Shown here: positions 38,640 through 50,060 of the stretch, in pieces
Layout of the letters: each line of letters starts with the position of its first letter
How positions within the stretch are numbered: the first letter of the stretch is position 1
From: Rhynochetos jubatus
Taxonomy: Eukaryota > Chordata > Aves > Eurypygiformes > Rhynochetidae
Length of the DNA: 64,000 bases
Assembly: GCA_027574665.1 (NCBI GenBank)
Contig: CM050654.1
Coordinates: 27,981,722 to 28,045,721, forward strand
Direction of reading: 5' to 3'
Position numbers and translations under genes: made by a program
The notes under the pieces: model-generated
The model's database searches: none
The model's input: only the letters and a program-made list of their open reading frames with translations
What the model was told of the DNA's origin: nothing

Positions 38640-39060
38640 GGATCACATCTGGGTTTTAATTTCTTTTTCTTTGCACCCATTTCTTTGTTTCTTTCAACTC
38701 TTCTCTGCCTTTCTACTGGGAGTTCCTTCCCCTGTTTCTTTCCAACTCAAATTCTCAAACCTGCTTCTTCTCTTCTTTGCCCCATATTTGCTCTCTCAGG
38801 CCTCTTCCACTGAGACTCTCCATTGCAACCATTCTTGTCTCTTTCTTGGAATAACTGACTGCTCCTCCTCCCATCCCCACATCTTTTCTTCTCTTGCTTC
38901 ATTTCAATCTGTTTGAATTTCTCCCTCAGCTTCTTCATATCCTGGCCAACCTCATGCCCTCCTATATAGCTTTCTTCACCTCTTGGGTGGTGAGTCCTCC
39001 TTTAATCTTAGGACTTCTGTCCTGCACTTCTTTTTGATTCTGTCACACCCTGAATTCACC
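38640..39060. repeat. Long pyrimidine-rich tract
   Basis: For about 420 bases the plus strand is strongly C/T-biased, with repeated TTCTTT, CTCTTC and CCTTCC words and few purine runs. It is not a clean tandem array. Local frames at 38328-38916 are Phe/Ser/Leu-rich artefacts of this composition. Confidence 0.75.
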
Positions 39061-41040
39061 TCTCCCATATTGCTTCATTGCAGAGAGGTTTTGCAGACTC
39101 TGTATTGATCATCTTAGTCTTATCTTCTGAACTGCTCTGTAACAGGGGCTAAATATATTCTCTGTGTAACGTGGGTTGGGTTTTCTCTTACCACTAAGAG
39201 AATGCCACTAAACCACCAGAGGCTCCATAAAGGGGTACACCATAATACCGTATTATGGCTCTACAGCATAATCATTTTACCCAGCAGAAAGGCTGCAAAA
39301 ATCTGAGATGACGTTTCTTCATGCTAGGTGGTGAATAGTGATTTGGGAACCCAATGGAAAAATTGGGTTGCTTCATTTACATCTTCTCTCAGTTCAGCAG
39401 CCCAAGAGTTAATGTCTTGCCTGCAGCTGCAGCAGACTGAAATAGCACCATTTGTTCCAGCAAGTGGGCAGAGAGGACATGGCTAACCTGCTGAGCTTCT
39501 CTCTGCCAACTGGCTGCTGTTTGGAGACGTGGGCTGAAGTGAAGATCTGCTTGTCTGTGGTTTGGGTCTGATTATTTTTGTTGACCTTCTGACATTTTTT
39601 GTTGTGCATCGGATACAAAACTGGAAGCAATGTGCTATTTTAGTCCTCAGGCAAAAGGGGCTGCTTAGCTGTCACCTGTGTCTCTGTGTGTCTGGGAGTA
39701 ATGATGGGTGCTTTATTTTCCCAAGATTTCAGAATTAGCCCAACAGGGGTACTAAAAACTTTGAAAAAGATGTCTTTAAGTAGATAGCATGGTATTTGGC
39801 TCTTCAATTACTTTTTGGTGAGGTTTCTATAATGCCAGGCAGCATGGATAGATATTACAGCATTGTTATCATTATAGTTTCTTTCATGAGGTGAAGAGTA
39901 TCCCACTTATTCTATTTCTCCAGAAACCTTAGATTTAATGAAAATTAATTTGGTTTCACTCATTGCTGTGTAGTCTTTTACTGAAAAAGCTAGTAGGGTT
40001 ACTTATCTGGCTTCTAAGAATCATCCTGGGTACATCAGCAACCTCTCAAGCAACAAATGTCAAAAGATGGTATCTGGATACCCAACTTCTCAGTAGCTTT
40101 TGATCTTTTTATCACACTCCAAAGGCTTTTAATCACTACCTCAGTAATTTAATGGGTGAGATTCTAATTCCCTGAAGACGTGGGTTGTACACCTCTGTAT
40201 CTCTCTGGGTTGCTTACTATTAGGTTTGAGTGAAGTGACATTAGAATAGCGCTATGGCATGCTGTTGAAAATTCAGCGTGATCCTTTCAGTGTAATACAG
40301 AACTTCTGTTGGGGTAAGTGGAAAAAGGTTCAGACTCTTGATCTGCTCCACATTTATGCCTTCTCTCTCTCTAGCCTGATTTTATTGTTTTTGTTCTGCT
40401 TTCCATCACAGGTGAATTGGGATCACCTCAAGCTGACCGTTGGTTTTAAAATACAGAACACTGCTAGTAAGAGACCATGTCATGATACATCCAGTTTCAG
40501 TGAACTGTGTCTGAAGGATGGATAAAGAACTCATGGCTGCCAGTTGAAGAGACACTAATGGACAAATGTGAATGAACACATATATGTAAGTACATACAAA
40601 GGCACATATATGCAAAATTATAATTCCCATCATCAATTCCTAATGGTGTCTGAAGGACACAGCTTCTGCCACATGGTTGAAAGTGCAATGGTTATTTCTG
40701 CAGTTCTTCCCCCACTCCCTGAATTATTTTTTTGGTCCCTAATTGGTCTTCATTGTTCAAGTTCATTGCTTGTTAACAGCCAGTTTCACTTTCTGTTAGT
40801 TTTTCCAATAGTGCAGCATGAGATAACAAAAAAATAGCTATTCTCACCTGGGATTTAATTTCTTGCAGTGTTGTGGACAGAATGGTAATTAAACAACACT
40901 TGCTGGTTCAGGAAACTGTGCACAAAGTACTGATAGTTGTATAAAATACCAGAAAATTGGTCCATGCAGTGTCTGAACACTTCATAGCATTAATGTATTT
41001 ATCTTCAGGACCACTTCCCTCAGGAGGTAAGAGTATAATA

Positions 41041-41163
41041 TCTGGTTTTGCTGATGACAAACGGATGCACAGAACTATTAATTGACTTCCTAATGATTCA
41101 TAAGGAAGAGTCACAAGTCAAACCTAAGTCTCTTGACTGCTGAACTTTTAACCATAAGATCAA
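41041..41163 (-). repeat. Ancient MIR-like SINE remnant
   Basis: The plus strand shows, in order, GCTGATGACAAACGGATGCACAG, ATTAATTGACTTCCTAATG, AACCTAAGTCTCTTGACTGC and TTTTAACCATAAGATCA. These parallel the antisense MIR pattern of gaggaaactgaggcacag, ttaagtgacttgccc, acccaggtctcctgactcc and ctctaaccactagacca. The element is therefore on the minus strand. It is highly diverged, as expected for an amniote-age SINE. The match is from memory of the consensus; RepeatMasker would settle it. Confidence 0.6.
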
Positions 41164-42144
41164 TTCATTTCAATAACTCATGTGCTGTATATTCAAATCT
41201 AACATATCCTCTGTCTTTCTGTTTGTGTGTCCATCTGATACTGCTGGCTATAATTTTGGGGTAGTATCTTTTGGTAACAGTAATCGAAGGGAACTCGACT
41301 TCTAAAGGTTCTACCTGGTTAGGAGCTTTGGTGTTTGGCATTACAGAAACAGGAATCAGCTTCTTTTAGCCAGTTACTTTTCCCAACAATAGCAAATGAC
41401 TTGTTCTATGCCCAAGGCTTTATGTTCATGTATTCTGTTAATTTGTTCAACTGGAATGTATTTAAAAAGATGGTGAGGCTGCTTTTATAGCAGGTGATGA
41501 GAAAATCTTGATAAGATGGTTGAGAGGCTACGTGTTCAGTCAGCCAAGGTTTTGATTAGGTATAAATAAACCATATAGCTATAAAAGGTTTGCAAAACCA
41601 TTTTAAAAAGTATTGTGACCTTAATGATACTAAAAATTACAGAAGTGCTGTTAATGTAGATTAATTTTTAATGGCTGCTTGAAGAACCTTTATATATATA
41701 TGCATATATAATGAACTAGTGCTATATGGAAGCTAGTTAGTTTAAGTTTTAAAAGGGCATGTGTGAGAAGTATTTCTTTGCGTTTTTCTTTAGGATAACA
41801 TTTTTAAAATAATAACAGCTAAACTGCAAGCCTAAGAAGTCTGTGAATATGAAGAGACTAACAAACTGCTTGCAAGATTTTTGCTTTATCAGATTATTAG
41901 TTTTATTCTTAAAAAAAACCCAACACCATTAAGATGGCTCTGGTCGATGTGGGTCTGGGACTTTCAGAATCAAACCTAGCCAAAGTAACAAGTGTTAATT
42001 AAGTTCTACCTAATGTCATGTCATATGATTGTTACTACTCTGTTTTTACTCCTCATTTATCCACTCATCCAAACCCAGTTATTGAGCATATTGGATGCTT
42101 CTTCCTCACAAACTCCAGCTAAAGTCAGGCAATGAGATTTTTTT

Positions 42145-42237
42145 TTAATGGGAGAAATTTAGGCACTAAGAAACTAGATGATTTGTCGGAGATTTAAAAG
42201 CAAAGTGAACAGCTCTTTCTGCAAATCTCAGTCCCCA
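42145..42237 (-). repeat. Second ancient MIR-like SINE remnant
   Basis: ATGGGAGAAATTTAGGCACT, followed by AAGAAACTAGATGATTTGTC and a later CTGCAAATCTCAGTCCCC, follows the antisense MIR order (gggaaactgaggcacagag, ttaagtgacttgcc, ggagtcccagtcccc). It lies about 1 kb from the first remnant in the same orientation and is too diverged to classify to subfamily by eye. Confidence 0.45.
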
Positions 42238-42745
42238 AACAGGATACAAAACATGGATATTTTGATAGTGTTTCTATACTGCTTTAAATTTTGAGGTATT
42301 CCATTCACAGAACACTAAAAGGCTTAAGGGCTGCTGGTTTCAGGTCCCAAAGACCCCTTGCCCTTCATTGGTCTAAGGTGCAATTCATCACTGTCTCACT
42401 AGAAAACAAACCAACCCAAACTCTGTGGTGAATTGACAGGCAGGAACACTTGCTTCCCTTTTTGCTGGATTTCTCTTTTGTATTACAAATTACTAGCCTT
42501 CACAGCTGATGCTGAGCTTTCTGACATCACTTTTCTGGGAGGACATGTCTACTTTCTTCCACTGGCTTTGTGAGAAAGTGGCAGTGCATGAGCAAGGTGC
42601 ATTTGGTCTCGAGCCGGGAAGGTCAGGCCCAGGTGATAGTGGTGCTACACCTACCACAGCTCAACAAGTTGTCTCTGAACAGCTCATCTGCAGTAAAGGA
42701 CTGAGTCCCAAGCTCAGTACAATCGCAAGCCATCCTACTGGTCAG

Positions 42746-42792
42746 TTATTAACACATTTATTTTATTTAATAATTTATTATTAACACATTTA
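42746..42792. repeat. 15-base direct repeat flanking an AT-rich spacer
   Basis: TTATTAACACATTTA occurs at 42746-42760 and again at 42778-42792, with T/A-only sequence between. The arrangement fits replication slippage or a small duplication; there is no sign of an inserted element. Confidence 0.85.
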
Positions 42793-43739
42793 GCTGTGTC
42801 ATTGCAAGAAGCTTACAAATGGGTCCATGATGAGGGATGGTGACCTGGAGGAGAGGTGGTACTGCATGGAGGGGCTCCAACACAATCTCAGGTAATCCAC
42901 TTAAGAGGCAAGGCTGCCTTTGTGAAACCAGCTGTTCACTATGTGGAGTACATCTGCTTGCTGCTGCTCTCGAAGGACAGCATGTTCACTTTGTGCCTTA
43001 CGGGAAAGGCAGAAGATTTTTGGATCAGCCCTTATCAAACTCAGGTCTAAGTCCCAAGCTGCCATTCCCAGGCACCAGTCATATCCAGAAAGGCTTAAGA
43101 AAGTTGACCAAGAAATGTGCAAGACTCCTCAGAGCTTGAACAGTGAACTTCCTTTCTAATCCTCTGCTTAAAACCGTCTCATAGTTCTGCTAATACACTT
43201 TCCTAATCCAGCCAGGAGAAGTGAGCCTTATGATACTGCATTGCAGCCTTCCCAAGGAGCTTGCTGTACGTACTAACTAGCTACATAACACTAGAATAAG
43301 GTTTCTAGTGGTGTGTGCTTCTGGTCCTTGCAAAACCAACAGGACAAGTTGGTGCCAACACATGGGTATGGCATTGCCCTACAATACCACTGTATATCCG
43401 TTTCCTTCCTACACTATTGTGTATCAGCGGTGATTTATACGAATGTCATAGATCTGCAGAAATCTGGTGACCTTAATTTCACACCAGAGGAGGAGTGTGA
43501 CTCCACGCTGCTCTGTCCTGTTGTGTTGCCACTAAGGACATTATGCTTTTTGTGTGAGCTGCAGCCCAGTTGCCTTCATTGGCTCAGCCAGCAGCTGCAG
43601 TGAGGGAAAGCTGGTGGGCAGCAAAAGGGTGCAGTTTCAGTGAAGAAGACATCAGGAGAACAACAGACGAATGAGCTGTGGTAGTGGTTGTGTGTGAAAA
43701 CTGCTTTTGTATTCACGACAACCCACTCATTTGCAAGGA

Positions 43740-43930
43740 ACACAGAAAATCAATCAAAATCAAATGCAAACAAAGAAATGAGAAATTAATCAATAAAGCC
43801 ATGGGCTAATCAAATGGCACCCTCCTCAATTACTCTAATAGAAAGATTGCTGGTTATGGCTCCTGCTTTAGAATGGCAGTCTTTGCAATCAAGCACTGAT
43901 TCAGATGTTAGTTAATTAAGTCAAGTGAGC
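43740..43930. promoter_or_regulatory. Candidate conserved non-coding element
   Basis: AGAAATTAATCAATAAAGCC, GGGCTAATCAAATGGC, CTCAATTACTCTAATAG and GTTAGTTAATTAAGTC give repeated PBX/HOX- and homeodomain-like words in about 150 bases. No repeat family is recognised. Confidence 0.38.
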
Positions 43931-45153
43931 TGTATGGAACAGGATTCCACTTTGCGTTTTTTTTGTTTAATGAGATGAATGGATTCAATTTCCCAATTTC
44001 GTACACCTTCCTCAAAGACCGTAATAGAACCATGAACACAAGTTTATATGTGTATAGCCTCACGGCTGTATTTTGTAAAGGCAAGACTACAGGACACAGA
44101 AGAGCTCTGCAACCACTGCAGAAACTTGTGCCTTTACACCATGTAATTCCTGCCTTATAATCAAGCTTCAGCTTCAAAACCACTGATGTCTACTTGTTCT
44201 AGAATTCCTCTTCTCAATCAGCTAGAAATAATTAACTAGTTTCCAGATTAACCATGTCTAAACTACCTTGTACTTATTTCTTTCTAAAGCTGAGTGTCTA
44301 TGGTTAGGGTATCTTCCCTTATGCCTGATGCTTACTTGGGGATAGATAGGCTTTTTTATCACGGAGACAATCCACCCTGCCTGTCAAAGAGCAGGGTCTG
44401 GTCACTTTCTGGTCTAAATCTTTCTGAATTTACATGTGATACTCAGAAAGAATACATCTCTCTTCATCTGCCATAGTATATGCCATTGCTCATTTTTCTT
44501 CTTCTAGTACAAAAGCAAAAAGAAACTTCTTATTTCAACTGATTGGAGTTGGGAAGGAAGGGCTTGTAAAAGAAAACTACGTAGACTTAGCCTTAGGCCA
44601 TGACAATAATTTAGGGAACAATTTTTGTGTGTAGGTATCTGGTTGATCATACAATTGACTTTGGCCGTCAGCCTCTCTGAAGGGGCAAAGCGATGGATAT
44701 GATTCCTCCAGACAAACTCCCTGAGGCCTGTCAGACTGTCTGTCAGGCATGTGCTTGTGCATTCTATGGCCGTAGGTCACTACAGAGATGCTGTCTGGGC
44801 ACTGCAACAACCTCTGTGTGCTTCAATGCCCTTTGCTCTCTGGAGATCCTTTCAACCAGGCAGCGGGTGCTGTACAAAGGTAGTCATCACCAATGAGTGC
44901 CAAACCAGTGAAGGGTATGGTTTCTCCTGGAGATTACTAGCATGTCTCTGGTGCTGGAGTATAAAAACTGTCTGTGTATTTAATGTTGACTCTTTCCACC
45001 TCTTTGCTGTGTCAGACTGATTGAAAGTGTTTCCTATTATCTTCCCTTGTTCAGGAACAGTCTAGGACTGGGGAACCAGCAGCAACATTTGCACAGAAGA
45101 CAACTGCTTTCATTCTTGTCCAGAAACTTTGTTCCCACAAAGTTTTCCATGGA

Positions 45154-45173
45154 TTTTTTTTTTTTTTTTTTTT
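45154..45173. repeat. Homopolymer run of 20 T
   Basis: An uninterrupted T run. Nothing recognisable follows on the minus strand, so it need not be a retroposon tail. Confidence 0.95.
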
Positions 45174-46011
45174 GGTGAGAGTGAACCTTCTGTCAAGATA
45201 ATGAGCTTCATGCATTCAAATCAGGGCTTCAATGTTAATTAGGTCACTCTTACTAAAATGATTTATTGACCTATATTCAGTATTAGCAGCCCTCAGTTTT
45301 CTTCCATAGAGAGTCAGTAAAAATCACCTTCATCAATTTTCAAGACTTTGATAATCTTAATTTTTTTCTCTATTTTAGGCTTTCAGAATAGATTAATAAA
45401 TAATCTACTCTGAGGGTCTGATTGAATAGTTCTTCAAGATGTTGAGAAGCCTCACAAGAAAAAAAAAACCTTGATATTTAGATTTTCAAAGCAGATTAAT
45501 AAAAAACAGCCTTTGGAAACTGTTTAACTATTTCAAGCTGAACTGGAGAGCTTTCACTGATTCCATTAGTCACTGGAATTTTTAACAGATATTTAACAGT
45601 AAAGATGGCCCAGATATTTATGTAGCTTAAAAAAGTCTCCAAAGCCAGAATCAAGTATGTTTCAAAATATGATGGAGAGCTGGTAGAAAGAAAGGTAGTT
45701 CAGACTGAGAACTTTTATCTCCTTACTTTTCCTCTTCTGTGCCTCAAAAATTTTTCAGAGCTCTTGACAGGAGGGATGAGTAAACCAAGTACTTGTCACC
45801 TTCAGATTTGTGCTTATTTGAACATCTAACATACTTAGTGAGGCTCAGATGTTGGTCTCTGGAGTATCCTGCAGGCCAGATACTTTCTTGTACTGACTGG
45901 GATGATTTTTTTTTTGTAAATCTAATGAAATACAAGCCCTGTGCCTCTTTTCAAATATGGGTATGAGACAGCCATGATGCAGTCTTAGAGCAAACAAAAG
46001 GAAGTCATCAG

Positions 46012-46064
46012 TTGGAACTAGATGGTCTTTAAGGTTCCTTCTAACCCAAACCATTCTGTGATTC
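46012..46064 (+). mobile_element. Very short CR1 LINE 3' tail
   Basis: TTGGAACTAGATGGTCTTTA, followed by AGGTTCCTTCTAACCCAAACC and ATTCTGTGATTC, matches the sense strand of the CR1 3' terminus. Only about 53 bases remain; upstream sequence does not resemble CR1. It faces the opposite way to the larger CR1 1.7 kb away at 47754-48260, so they are separate insertions. Confidence 0.85.
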
Positions 46065-47753
46065 ACAAAACATACCCTTAGACTGTAGAGTTCCTTGCTG
46101 CAGATGCTGTTGATGCTAGAAGTCTACATGGATATAAAAGCATAAGTGGAAAAACTTGTAGAAAAAAAGTCCTTTGAGGGACTCTTCGGTTTGGGAAAAC
46201 ATTTACCAAGATTTTGTGGAGGTTGGAAAAACACTTGGAAAGCATCATTGAGTGCTTGTCCTGTTCTAATACATTTCCTAAAATAGCTGGTGTTGATCAG
46301 CATTGCAGGGGAGAGATCCTGGATTGGGTAATCCTCTATCCTGCTTTCCTTGGCGCCTGTGACCATGCTTCCTGTGTGTGCTTAGACATGTGTGTCCATC
46401 TTCTGCTTGCATGAATATTTTTAGTGGGTTGAATTATCACAAGATTTGGCAGAGGGGTAGAAATCTCAAATATAGCTGGTTCCTAGGCATTTTGTAAAAA
46501 GAAGTGGCCTGAAAGAGGTTAAGGAAAATTTGTCTGTATTGTCAATGCATGATCACTTTTGCCAGCCACTACAGTCTACGTAAGAGTGTGCTGTTATTGT
46601 GGTCCAAGCTTGGGAAAAAACTTCAGAGCTCACACTCTCCTAGATATCAGAAAATCCAGCCAAAGATACAGCCAGCCAAACAACTCATTTCAATTACCTT
46701 TCATCTCACTGTTTTCATAGCAGAATCAAGTCTGCAGAAATTTCCCTGGAAGAAAATTGCCATCTTTTATTTTGGGCCTGATTCTACACGGCGAAAATGG
46801 ACTCATGGGAGAAGGGAGGCCCTCTCTCCTCCTCATGAATTCAAGGATCATTAAGTGTTCTTAGCAATGATCCAAGATTGGTCTCTGCAGAGCTTCCATG
46901 CTACAATTTTTATATAGCTCAGTCCTTTATTTAGGTCTATAGGAAAGGCGTGCAGAGAAGAATCGAGCCCTGAAGACCTTGCATGAGAATACCTGAATCA
47001 ATAGGAAAAAAGAAAGGCTTGTTCCAGCCTGTGGGTAGGAATAACAAGCACACACAAGGCCAGACTCTGCATCCTTTGTTTCTTTTCAGTTAGCAGGTTG
47101 CTCTGACCAGAGTCCAGCTGAGTGCAATGAAATAAGCCAGTACTAGCCAGGAGGGACAGAAGCAGTCCTACAATGAACTGGCTATGAAGAGGCAAACTAG
47201 TTGAGCCTCTGGGACCTGAAAATGGACTTGGTGGTGTTCCTGGTCTGTAACAAATCCCAGCTGGGAGGATTTTCCTGTGCTGACAGCCCCTCCTGGAAGT
47301 GGTGTGGCTGGATTAACACTGCACTCTGTGTTAGCAGGGATTACAGGCTACACAGGATTTCCCAGGTGGGAACAGGAACTTGCAATGTATATATATTTCC
47401 TGGTTTAAAAAAAACATCAAATCAACCTGTGCCAGCTCTCCCTTATCTCCCTTCACTTTCTAGTCCGACAGTTTCCTTTATAATAAGATCAAAAGGGCAT
47501 CTAAGAGTAATAACAAGATTTCTTTTCTCCCCTAGTGAGCTTTCTTCTCTATCATTTTGATGCTCCTGATAACTGACCATGCCTTCATATTTATTCATGA
47601 GAGTGATTCTGGTCTACAGATCCATTTGGTTGATAGCGAGCAGATCAGTCTGGAGACAGGACTGTACAAGAACAACTACTTGGTACACAGGATTGGGAAC
47701 ATTTGCAGTGAAAACTCCTCAGTGGAGATTGGAAATGGTGAGAAGTGTCTTAG

Positions 47754-48260
47754 TATCATAGAATGGTTTGGGTTGGAAGGGACCTTAAAGACCATTAACC
47801 CCACTCCTATGCGCAAGAACACCTTCCACTAGACCAGGTTGCTCAAAGCCTCATCCAGCCTGGCCCTGAAGACAGACAGGGATGGGTCATCCACAACTTC
47901 TCTGGGCAACCTGTGCCAGTGCCTCACCACTCTCTCTGGGAAAAACTTCTTCCTGATGTGTAATCCTGATATCTCCCCGCTTTTGATTCAAACCCGTTAC
48001 CCCTTGTCCTGTCACTACAGGCCCTTGTAAAAAGTCCCCCCCTCCCCAGCTTCCTTGCAGGTCCCTTCAGGAACTGGAAAGTGCTATAAGGTCTCCCCTG
48101 AGCCTTCTCTTCTCCAGGCTGAACAAGGCCAACTCCCTCAGCCTGTCCCCATAGCAGGGGTGCTCCAGCCCTCTCATCATCTTTGTGGCCTCCTCTGGAC
48201 TCGCTCCAACTAGTCGGTATCTTTCTTATGTTGGGGGCCCCGAAGCTGGATGCAAAGCTG
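47754..48260 (-). mobile_element. CR1 LINE 3' fragment, longest copy in the window
   Basis: This copy starts TATCATAGAATGGTTTGGGT on the plus strand, the reverse complement of the CR1 3' end. It continues through TGGGCAACCTGTGCCAGTGC, CCCCTTGTCCTGTCACTAC and GGCCTCCTCTGGACTCGCTCC to about 48260, where GAAGCTGGATGCAAAGCTGG still resembles CR1. At about 507 bases it includes the 3' UTR and possibly the last part of the ORF2 region, but no intact reading frame. It is on the minus strand and 5'-truncated. Small gaps and substitutions against the consensus I recall show that it is not recent. Confidence 0.93.
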
Positions 48261-49739
48261 GTCATCATCTCTGTATAGCTGCATGTGGATTGGCCTTTTG
48301 ATAAATGGGGCAAAGAAAGAGAGCACTTGCCTCTTTCAGCACCTGAATAGATTAGCACCAACTAGTTATCATAAATTAACGATGAATTTGATCTGCATGG
48401 ACTAGTTATTATGATCAAGAGAGTGTTACTGAAAGTGAAGAAAATGCTAATGACTCCATGAATGAAAGGACTGCCTGGGGGAAGTCTTGTCTATGCTCAC
48501 TTGATCTCCAATGGACATTGCTTGTGTGCTGTGCAAGGATACTGGGCTAGACGCTTGTTTAAACCCAGACTGACTGTTCTTAGACTCTCATATAACACAG
48601 TAGCTAATAACTGACTAGAAAATCTATTTTCCTTTCACACATTTGTACTGTAAAGAAGGGGGAGAATGGGATGGATTGGAAAATGTACAGAAAAAAAGGC
48701 CAAAATGTGGAAGGTTTTTGGCTCTGTTCTTGAATTAGAGGTGGAGTTGTTTGATTTTGTTGATGCATTTCTAGCTTTCTAGCCTTTAAAAAAGTTTCTA
48801 ATAAAAATCAAATCCCAGAAAGTGAGCAGCAATTTCTCAGAGGTGGAAAATAACATCAAAGTAGAAATGATTTTTAGAGCTGGCATTTCTGGGATGTTTA
48901 ATGATAAGTCAAACTTGCCAGAGCAGAGAAAAGCTGGGCTAATGCACAACGATCAGAGATTTTTCCCTTGACTACCACATCTAATACTACCAACAAGCCT
49001 GCATATTCCCTACTAAGAGCAGATGGGAAAGCATCGGCTAATGACCGTATGTACAAGCTTGGGAATCTCTACTTTGCAAAAAGGCGATACTCCAGATAAA
49101 AGTTTTTATTCATATATATATTTAGGAGTAACTATTAAGTGAAGGTCAAATTCATTGGACTGAATCATTGCAAAGCCTCTCCTATTTACTGCATAGGGTT
49201 AGTTCACTGCTGTAGGAAGAGAAACCTTCCTTCCCAGTTTGGAACTACTCAAACATATGAGGCAAGATGGGTGCAAAATCTGGTAGTGCAATGGGTCATG
49301 AGGAGGAAGAAATGTGAATCAAGCAGAGGGCGACCAACTGTTGGACCTGGTGGTCCTCATATTCTGTAGACCAACTGAGAGTCCCAACAGTGAATTGTGT
49401 GGATCTTCAGTTCTAGTTCAAAGACTAGCAACGTCCCCCTGGGGCCCTCCCCCTCAGGAAGCCCGTTTTCAGTTGTTACACCTATATTCTGCTTGCTAAG
49501 AAAATAACAGCGTGTAAAAGAGAAACCTACCCATTAAAATGAGAATATGGAAAGGCCTGTTATAAGTGTTAACTTAGAACAGAGATTTGAGGAAGGCAAC
49601 TGTTATTTTTGCTCTTGCCATTAACAGTGGTTTTAAAATTTCCTGTCAGTATTGGGATAAAGCATATATTAAATTAGCAAGTACTTCTGGTTTGTGTGGA
49701 GGACACACTGCTGGGTTAAGAAGCTCATTAGCGATATTT

Positions 49740-50060
49740 GCTGAATTCATATTTATTCCCAGAATCAATACTTGTAAGATGCTAATTAAATCATCTGTTT
49801 AGGACAGCCCCATGCTGTAGCAGGAGGAGTCCATTCCCATTGTGACACATGCAATACAGCATTTAGATCCCATTATTATTAATGAGCACTGCAGGCTTAA
49901 TTCCCGATGTGAGTCTCTGAACAGGCATGCACAGCCTCATCCATCTGCTGAATGTTTTAAGCAGTGCCTTTTCCAGCACTCAGGATGTATTAACCCTTCC
50001 AGTGCCTTTACTCTGGGATTGTGAATGGACTTTAGCAGCAGCTCCAAAATCACTGAAGGC
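49740..50060. promoter_or_regulatory. Candidate conserved non-coding element
   Basis: GATGCTAATTAAATCATC, CCCATTATTATTAATGAGC and GCAGGCTTAATTCCCGATG stand in unique sequence. Frames here (49842-50202) are not recognisable proteins. Confidence 0.33.

Larger units (their letters stand above)
39061..46011. other. Non-coding DNA with old SINE remnants
   Basis: No frame resembles a protein. Short AT-alternating sequence occurs near 41690-41710. A weak inverted similarity links 43514-43530 and 44080-44096. MIR-like remnants are listed separately. Confidence 0.6.

Noticed and set aside
47924..48361. 145-codon minus-strand frame across a CR1 copy
   Set aside because: It is the sense strand of the truncated CR1 3' region plus flank, with no reverse transcriptase motifs, so it is not a functional element protein.
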